Shown here: one piece after another, positions 13,603 to 17,841 of the stretch
Layout: each line of letters begins with the position of its first letter
Position numbering within the stretch: position 1 is the stretch's first letter
DNA from: Sutterella sp.
Lineage (GTDB): Bacteria; Pseudomonadota; Gammaproteobacteria; Burkholderiales; Burkholderiaceae_F
Direction: 5' to 3'
Length of the DNA stretch: 17,841 nucleotides
NCBI GenBank assembly: GCA_020025965.1
Contig: JAHHRG010000042.1
Coordinates: forward strand, 1 to 17,841
Translations under genes and position numbers: made by a program
The notes under the pieces: model-generated
What the model was told of the DNA's origin: nothing
Seen by the model: the letters and a program-made list of their open reading frames with translations, nothing else
The model's database searches: none

Positions 13603-13875
13603 TTAGAAAACGATGTCGTCGAAATCGGAGGTAGGACGAGACGGTGCGTCGTCGCGTCCGCGAAGCCCAGCGTCTTCGTCGATCGTTTCGATCGTCTGTC
13701 GGGCGTCTTCGAGTTCCTTTCGGCAGCGCTTCAGGAGCGCGTTACCTCGCTTATAGCCTTCAACACTGTCTTTTAGCGTAATGTCGCCGCCCGACAGTGA
13801 GGTCGTCAGATCTTCGAGTTCGGCCAGAGCCTCTTCAAAACTCAATTCGTCTACGGGTTTCAAGGACTTTTGCAT
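13603..13875 (-). CDS. xseB: exodeoxyribonuclease VII small subunit
   Basis: XseB is the small, helical subunit that binds in several copies along XseA to form exonuclease VII, which degrades single-stranded DNA in the cytoplasm. The product has 90 residues. The conserved core is ELSFEEALAELEDLTTSLSG, then GDITLKDSVEGYKRGNALLKRCRKELEDARQTIETID, which matches the family hairpin of two helices. The C-terminal tail (LRGRDDAPSRPTSDFDDIVF) is variable in the family. The start at 13875 has only a weak GGTGA site. It heads the xseB-ispA-dxs cluster usual in Burkholderiales. The ZIP gene upstream ends 62 bases before with no evident terminator, so read-through is possible. Confidence 0.93.
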   Translation of the reverse strand: MQKSLKPVDELSFEEALAELEDLTTSLSGGDITLKDSVEGYKRGNALLKRCRKELEDARQTIETIDEDAGLRGRDDAPSRPTSDFDDIVF

Positions 13876-13937
13876 GTCAAATCACCGGAAAGGAAAAACT
13901 ATGTGTGCATTCTACCTGTCGAAGACGCGCTTGAACC

Positions 13938-14846
13938 TTAGGAAAACACGTTTCCGCGTTCCTGTTCTAACGTTGCCGCTTCGATTGTCTCGACTTCATG
14001 ACCGAATTCGTGCTCATGTTCATGGCCGTGACCGTGATGATGGTCACCGCCCAGCATCACCACACTCAGAATAATGCCGAGCACCAAAAGGCCCAACTGT
14101 TTCATGGCACAGCGACGATTGCGACAGTGCGTGAAAACTTCGGGCATGAGACAGTGGAAAGTAATGAATATGAAAGAGGCCGCCGACACAGCCAGGGCAT
14201 AAGGCAGAATGCCTTCCACAAGGCTCACGGCAAACCATCCGAGCATACCGCCGACCGGGGCCATGATCGCCGCCAGAAGGCAGAGCAAAAAGGCACGACG
14301 CTGCGTGAAGCCGTAATTTTTAAGAATGACCATATAACCCGTTGTCTGCGGAATCTCATGCATCATGACCGCAAGCGCAATCAGCCAGCCTGCGCCGGTA
14401 CTCACCATAAATGTACTCGCAACCAGAACGCCGTCGACAAAATTGTGTAAACCCGAAGCCGTCATCATCGCAGCCGCACTGCTTTTTTCTCGACCCGTGA
14501 GACGCTTTTGATGAAATTCGACCGCAGAATGACAAAGGCATCCTCCAGCCTTTCGGCTTTTCTCCGTCGTCTCGTCCTCGCCCGTCATCAAGAAGCGTTC
14601 CAAGAGAATAAAGAGAACCACGGTAGCGAGCATCACCCAGCCGAGGTTCTCAGGACAGATGCCTTCCGTTGAAAACGCCTCCGGAATGAGATGCGTCATC
14701 GCGATGGAAACCATCAAACCGCAGGCCACCGCCAAGAGCTGTTCGGAGAGTCGTGCGAGCCAGCGATAGGAGAGAACGGTCGCCGTCGCCAGGATCACCA
14801 AACGGCTTAAAACATTGGCGGCCAGAATTTGCAATAAGAGAAACAT
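13938..14846 (-). CDS. ZIP-family metal transporter with His-rich C-terminal tail
   Basis: This 302-residue inner-membrane protein has about eight hydrophobic segments. The ZIP metal-site motifs are clear: HNFVDG (134-139, H134, N135, D138) in TM4 and HEIPQ (163-167) in TM5. ZIP proteins move Zn, Fe, Mn or other divalent ions into the cytoplasm. After HEIPQ this protein has TTGY, where related transporters usually have ELGD, so part of the second metal site may differ. The TM3-TM4 loop holds CLCHSAVEFH, a possible metal site. The C-terminus after the last helix carries DHHHGHGHEHEHEFGHE (278-294), a likely metal-binding tail. An FNR-like site and a -10 element sit upstream, with a stem-loop in the leader. 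The ribosome site is weak (AAAGAAC). Confidence 0.9.
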   Translation of the reverse strand: MFLLLQILAANVLSRLVILATATVLSYRWLARLSEQLLAVACGLMVSIAMTHLIPEAFSTEGICPENLGWVMLATVVLFILLERFLMTGEDETTEKSRKAGGCLCHSAVEFHQKRLTGREKSSAAAMMTASGLHNFVDGVLVASTFMVSTGAGWLIALAVMMHEIPQTTGYMVILKNYGFTQRRAFLLCLLAAIMAPVGGMLGWFAVSLVEGILPYALAVSAASFIFITFHCLMPEVFTHCRNRRCAMKQLGLLVLGIILSVVMLGGDHHHGHGHEHEHEFGHEVETIEAATLEQERGNVFS

Positions 14847-14880
14847 TATGGTTCTTTAATGGAACAGAGTTGAGTGCCGA

Positions 14881-14917
14881 TTCGTTTTTGCATGCTTATC
14901 GTAGACTGAAAAACGAA
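14881..14917 (-). promoter_or_regulatory. stem-loop in the leader of the ZIP gene
   Basis: TTCGTTTTT (14881-14889) and AAAAACGAA (14909-14917) form a perfect 9-pair stem with a 19-base loop. On the minus strand it lies 35-71 bases before the ZIP start codon, inside the transcript predicted from the upstream -10. There is no T run after it, so it is not a simple terminator. It may be a leader hairpin or a protein-binding inverted repeat. Confidence 0.5.
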
Positions 14918-14950
14918 GATGTTAGCGTCTTTCTATTGATTTTTGACTGA

Positions 14951-14993
14951 ATGATAGTTAATAAATATAGGTGTGAGATTTGACTTATATCAA
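14951..14993 (-). promoter_or_regulatory. FNR/ANR-type site with -10 element directed at the ZIP gene
   Basis: TTGACTTATATCAA (14980-14993) matches the FNR consensus TTGAT-N4-ATCAA at nine of ten positions and sits in a wider repeat, ATTTGA-N6-TCAAAT. On the minus strand TATCAT (14956-14951) is a five-of-six -10 element. A start near 14944 would put the box centre at about -42, the standard class II activation position. On the plus strand no -10 lies at the matching distance. Confidence 0.6.
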
Positions 14994-15222
14994 ATTGTAA
15001 AGCTCTTATCCGCACTTTTCCGACTTGACTCTCGCCCCGTCGCCCTATCAATCCTTCTACCTAGTGGTTATCCCTGAATCGGAAAAGGGACTTCGACGCA
15101 TAGAATCGAATTGTGACAGGGAAAAAGCCTGTTTCAGATAACGCGTTCACATTGACTGCACATGCACCAAATGCCGAATTCGTATCTAAGAGTATAAAAA
15201 CTAACAGCTAGGGGTGGAGTAT
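14994..15222. promoter_or_regulatory. upstream region of the symporter gene with inverted repeats
   Basis: Within this intergenic part no gene is visible. It contains CTTTTCCGA (15015-15023) and its complement TCGGAAAAG (15079-15087), then ACAGG/CCTGT (15116-15120 with 15128-15132) and TCCCT/AGGGA (15071-15075 with 15086-15090). TTGACT (15152-15157) and TATAAA (15193-15198) look like promoter parts but are not at a usual spacing from each other. There is no sigma-54 -24/-12 element. Regulation of the symporter by a DNA-binding activator here is possible but unproven. Confidence 0.35.
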
Positions 15223-16452
15223 ATGTCCTCCAAAATGAAAATCAGTCTGGCGTGGCAGATGATGATTGGTTTGGCACTTGGTGTCGTTGTCGGCGCTATT
15301 GTCGATTCGTCATTGGCTACAACCTACCTTAAACCGCTCGGTGACCTCTTCATTCGATTGATTCGTATGGTTGTCGTGCCTTTGGTTATCGCCACCATTA
15401 TTGCCGGTTCCGCCGGTATTTCTGATACGTCCAAACTCGGACGCGTTGCCGTCAAGGTTCTCTTGATTTATGCCGCTACGACGGGTATCGCCGTTGCTTG
15501 CGGTCTCTTCTTCGCCGGCATCATCCAGCCGGGCCAGGGTCTCGATCTTTCGACCGAAGGTCTCCAGGCCAAGAATGTTGTGGCTCCCCCGCTGGTTCAG
15601 ACTCTTCTCGACATCGTTCCTATCAACCCGATGGAAGCTATGGCCAAGGGTTCGATGCTTCAGATCATCTTCTTTGCCGTCATCTTCGGTTTTGCCCTCT
15701 CGGGTCTCGGTGAACGCGGTAAGGGCGTCCTGAAGTTCTTCGAAGTCGTCGGCGACGTCATGATTCGTATGACCCACATGGTCATGGTCTACGCCCCGAT
15801 CGGTGTGTTCGGTTTGATGTCCTACACGGTTGCCCGTCATGGTCTCTCCGTTCTCCTTCCGCTCGGCGCCTTGATCGTCACGGCCTTTATCGCCACGGTG
15901 GTCTTCGTCGTCTTGGTGCTAATCCCGATGGTTCGCTTCGTGACCGGCACCCCCGTCATGGTCTTCCTGAAGAACATCTTTGAACCGTGGCTCGTCGCCT
16001 TCACGACTTGCTCGTCCGCCGCTGCTCTTCCGGCCAACTTGAGTGCTGCCCGTCGCTTGGGTGCCACCAAGGCCATCGCTTCCTTCTCCATCCCGCTCGG
16101 CAACACCGTTAACATGAACGGTACCGCCATCTACATGGGCGTCTGCTCGATCTTCGCTGCCGGCGTGTACGGTCTTCCGCTCACGATGGGCGACCAGGTG
16201 ACGATCGTTCTGATGGGTGTGCTCGCTGCCGTCGGTACCGCCGGTGTCCCGGGTGCTGGTCTTATTATGACGACCATCGTCTTCACGCAGGTTGGTATTC
16301 CGCTTGAAGCCGTTGCTTTGATTGCCGGTGTTGACCGTATTCTCGACATGATCCGTACGTCCATTAACGTCGTCGGTGACGTCGCCTCCGCAGTTACGGT
16401 AACGAAGCTCGAAGGGGACTTGGGTGCTGAACCCTATGTCGAAGGTGAATAA
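15223..16452 (+). CDS. glutamate/aspartate-type sodium or proton symporter (DAACS family)
   Basis: This 409-residue inner-membrane carrier of the dicarboxylate/amino acid:cation symporter family takes up acidic substrates using an ion gradient. Hallmarks are the HP1 hairpin CSSAAALP (263-270), NMNGTA in TM7 (297-302), AGVPGAG in HP2 (340-346) and DRILDMIRTSINVVGD in TM8 (371-386). In TM8, D375, R378, T379 and N382 line up with the GltPh residues D394, R397, T398 and N401 that hold the amine and side-chain carboxylate of aspartate. Glutamate or aspartate is therefore likelier than C4-dicarboxylates. TM7 has Asn where GltPh has Asp (NMDGT). ATG at 15223 is chosen, with AGGGG eight bases upstream; the in-frame GTG at 15214 overlaps that site. 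Codon use is highly biased, pointing to strong expression. A terminator follows. Confidence 0.92.
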   Translation: MSSKMKISLAWQMMIGLALGVVVGAIVDSSLATTYLKPLGDLFIRLIRMVVVPLVIATIIAGSAGISDTSKLGRVAVKVLLIYAATTGIAVACGLFFAGIIQPGQGLDLSTEGLQAKNVVAPPLVQTLLDIVPINPMEAMAKGSMLQIIFFAVIFGFALSGLGERGKGVLKFFEVVGDVMIRMTHMVMVYAPIGVFGLMSYTVARHGLSVLLPLGALIVTAFIATVVFVVLVLIPMVRFVTGTPVMVFLKNIFEPWLVAFTTCSSAAALPANLSAARRLGATKAIASFSIPLGNTVNMNGTAIYMGVCSIFAAGVYGLPLTMGDQVTIVLMGVLAAVGTAGVPGAGLIMTTIVFTQVGIPLEAVALIAGVDRILDMIRTSINVVGDVASAVTVTKLEGDLGAEPYVEGE

Positions 16453-16501
16453 CACCACACTCTTCTCATGAAGTCTCCCCTGATTTCATGATGTGAACGC
16501 T

Positions 16502-16535
16502 AGGCCGCTTCCTTAACGAAGCGGCCTTCGTTTTT
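16502..16535 (+). terminator. intrinsic terminator after the symporter gene
   Basis: A perfect 10-pair stem, AGGCCGCTTC (16502-16511) with GAAGCGGCCT (16518-16527) and a 6-base loop, is followed by TCGTTTTT. Confidence 0.9.
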
Positions 16536-16547
16536 ATACCTAGCTGT

Positions 16548-16578
16548 AATCGCTGTTTACATCTGACGGCGATTTTTT
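16548..16578 (+). terminator. second hairpin with T run, possible tandem terminator
   Basis: AATCGC (16548-16553) pairs with GCGATT (16569-16574), with GT/AC inside after a mismatch, and six Ts follow (16573-16578). It lies just behind the stronger terminator at 16502 and before the lipoprotein gene. Confidence 0.5.
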
Positions 16579-16686
16579 CTCAATTCGTCGGACAGAAACA
16601 AACATTTTTTCTTCGGCCGTGGTATGGTTAACAACACTACGATTTGTCATTCCGACATTCGTCACTACGAAAGAAGGATTAATTCC

Positions 16687-17085
16687 GTGAACATCAAACT
16701 TCTGGCTGCTGCCCCTCTTATCGCTATGCTCGCTGCTTGTACTGCTTTTACCTCCCAGCCGCCCGAGTTGGCAGGTCGTACTCTTGTTTGGAACGATTCT
16801 CCGGAATCCACCATCATCCCGTCCATCACCTTCTACACGGATAAGGACATTTCCGGCCACTGCGGTTGCAATCTCCTCACCGGTCAGGTTCAGATGGAAG
16901 GCACGAAGATCGACTTCTCTCAGATCGCCAGCACGAAGCGTCTTTGCGCTCCCGGCGTCATGAAGGTTGAAACCGCCTTCCTCGAACGTCTTGGCAAGAC
17001 CACCGATCTCGTTGCCGACGGCGACAAGGTTAACTTCCTCGACAAGGACGGCAACGTTGTGATGACCATGGTCGACGGCGAATAA
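16687..17085 (+). CDS. META-domain lipoprotein
   Basis: The protein has 132 residues. The start is GTG at 16687 (GTG-AAC-ATC), with GAAGGA eight bases upstream; an in-frame ATG at 16624 would put a charged stretch before the signal peptide. Residues 1-17 are a lipoprotein signal (MNIKLLAAAPLIAM), with lipobox LAAC placing the lipidated Cys at about 18. The rest is one META domain as in HslJ and related envelope proteins: ELAGRTLVWND, then TFYTDKDISGHCGCNLLTGQVQMEGTKIDFSQIASTKRLC, and a final KVNFLDKDGNVVMTM strand. The domain's signature Gly-Cys-Asn and the later Cys are present. HslJ is linked to novobiocin resistance and heat induction in E. coli; the function here is unknown. It sits alone between two terminators. 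Confidence 0.88.
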   Translation: MNIKLLAAAPLIAMLAACTAFTSQPPELAGRTLVWNDSPESTIIPSITFYTDKDISGHCGCNLLTGQVQMEGTKIDFSQIASTKRLCAPGVMKVETAFLERLGKTTDLVADGDKVNFLDKDGNVVMTMVDGE

Positions 17086-17110
17086 TCTTCAGCCTATTCC
17101 ATGCCCAACA

Positions 17111-17146
17111 AAAAAACGGCGATTCCAGAAGGAACCGCCGTTTTTT
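17111..17146. terminator. bidirectional terminator between META lipoprotein and polA
   Basis: ACGGCG (17116-17121) pairs with CGCCGT (17136-17141), and an inner TTCC/GGAA pair lies inside. As at 17111-17116 and Ts at 17141-17146 extend the stem and give a T run on either strand. Confidence 0.88.
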
Positions 17147-17152
17147 GTATCT

Positions 17153-17182
17153 CAAAAGGCGGATCCCTCGATCCGCCTTTTG
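17153..17182 (-). terminator. strong hairpin after polA
   Basis: A perfect 13-pair stem, CAAAAGGCGGATC (17153-17165) with GATCCGCCTTTTG (17170-17182) and a four-base loop, lies just past the polA stop. The T tract on the minus strand is only the four Ts inside the stem, so termination of polA may rely on this hairpin together with the one at 17111-17146. Confidence 0.7.
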
Positions 17183-17198
17183 GCGTTCTGCATAAGGC

Positions 17199-17841
17199 TT
17201 AGTGTGCCTTTTCCCAGCTTTCGCCGACGCCCACTTCCGCCAAGAGCGGCACCGCCAGATCGGCGACTCCGGCCATCAGTACGGGGAGCTTGTTACAAAC
17301 CAGCTCGATTTCGTTTTCGGGCACTTCGAGAATCAGTTCGTCATGCACTTGAAGAACAAGTTTCGTCGCCAAACCTTCTTCTCGGAGCCACTTGTCAACG
17401 GAGAGCATGGCAATCTTGATTAGGTCGGCCGCCGTCCCTTGCATCGGCGCATTGATGGCCGCGCGTTCTGCTGCGGCCTGTACGGGCTTGCGAGAACTCG
17501 CAATTTCCGGAATCCACAAACGGCGACCAAAAACTGTTTCCACAAAGCCGCGTTCGTGCGCTTCGGCACGCTTTTCTTCCATATAACGCTTCACGCCAGG
17601 ATAGCGAGCAAAGTATTCGTCAATGTAACCAGCGGCTACACGACGGTCAATACCGAGGTTCTGCGCAAGACCGAAGGCACTCATACCGTAGATCAATCCG
17701 AAGTTGATCACCTTGGCCATGCGGCGTTCGTCACTCGTCACCTCTTTCACGTCGCGGCCAAAGACTTCGGCCGCAGTCGCACGGTGAATGTCTTCACCGC
17801 GGTGGAAGGCTTCAAGGAGCCCTTCATCCTTTGACAAATGG
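17199..17841 (-). CDS. polA: DNA polymerase I, C-terminal part
   Basis: Only the last 213 residues are in the window; the gene enters from the right edge with no start codon here. DNA polymerase I fills gaps during repair and Okazaki fragment processing. The visible part is the palm and fingers of the family A polymerase domain: HLSKDEGLLEAFHRGEDIHR, then the O-helix motif B RRMAKVINFGLIYGMSAFGL (Arg, Lys, Phe and Tyr that bind the incoming dNTP), RGFVETVFGRRLWIPEI, ERAAINAPMQGTAADLIK, and motif C LQVHDELILEV with the catalytic Asp-Glu. The C-terminus GESWEKAH is typical. The 5' and 3' exonuclease domains would lie outside the window. Confidence 0.96.
   Translation of the reverse strand, partial: HLSKDEGLLEAFHRGEDIHRATAAEVFGRDVKEVTSDERRMAKVINFGLIYGMSAFGLAQNLGIDRRVAAGYIDEYFARYPGVKRYMEEKRAEAHERGFVETVFGRRLWIPEIASSRKPVQAAAERAAINAPMQGTAADLIKIAMLSVDKWLREEGLATKLVLQVHDELILEVPENEIELVCNKLPVLMAGVADLAVPLLAEVGVGESWEKAH

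Noticed and set aside
15140..15222. A sigma-54 promoter for the symporter, as known for some dicarboxylate carriers.
   Set aside because: No GG and GC pair at -24/-12 spacing is present in the region.

Overview
The window reads as a chromosomal segment of a betaproteobacterium in the order Burkholderiales. A Sutterellaceae-like gut anaerobe (Sutterella or Parasutterella type) fits best. This rests on protein character and on gene order: xseB-ispA-dxs as one run, murJ back to back with rpsT, and murB back to back with yajQ. It also fits a likely FNR-type site and an acidic amino acid symporter. The assignment is inference. I see no rRNA, tRNA, CRISPR array, insertion sequence or phage gene.

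Layout. (1) 1-1010: the N-terminal part of a periplasmic amino-acid-type binding protein on the minus strand, then a small acidic orphan gene on plus. (2) 1022-3300: murJ (lipid II flippase, minus) diverges from rpsT (ribosomal protein S20, plus). Between them lie 374 bases that can form several competing RNA structures. (3) 3307-5552, minus: murB, a YgiW-type periplasmic OB-fold protein and a hemolysin III family membrane protein (trhA). The trhA ribosome binding site can be buried in a long stem. (4) 5731-6222, plus: yajQ. (5) 6360-10307, minus: four tightly packed genes, namely a small single-helix membrane protein resembling DUF6110, an unusual heavy-metal-type P-type ATPase, an HMA2-like membrane protein and a small membrane protein. 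This is the least understood part. The ATPase has Tyr-Ser-Cys where the classical subfamily has Cys-Pro-Cys, and Leu-Pro where an HP motif is expected. A near-perfect Fur-type 7-1-7 inverted repeat sits upstream of the first gene. (6) 10308-10668: an intergenic region with that box, other Fur-like half sites and a plus-strand terminator that ends no visible gene, so a small RNA is possible. (7) 10669-13875, minus: dxs, ispA and xseB, covering the entry to isoprenoid synthesis, farnesyl diphosphate synthase and the exonuclease VII small subunit. (8) 13938-14846, minus: a ZIP-family metal transporter with a histidine-rich C-terminal tail. A convincing FNR-type site and -10 element sit upstream. 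(9) 15223-17085, plus: a glutamate/aspartate-type sodium or proton symporter, then a META-domain lipoprotein. (10) 17199-17841, minus: the C-terminal part of DNA polymerase I (polA), running off the window.

Functional themes are cell-envelope building (murB, murJ, dxs and ispA feeding lipid carriers), metal handling (the P-ATPase cassette with its Fur-type box, and the ZIP transporter with its FNR-type site), amino acid uptake (the binding protein and the symporter), and housekeeping (rpsT, xseB, polA, yajQ). Most genes end in clear intrinsic terminators, several of them usable from both sides.
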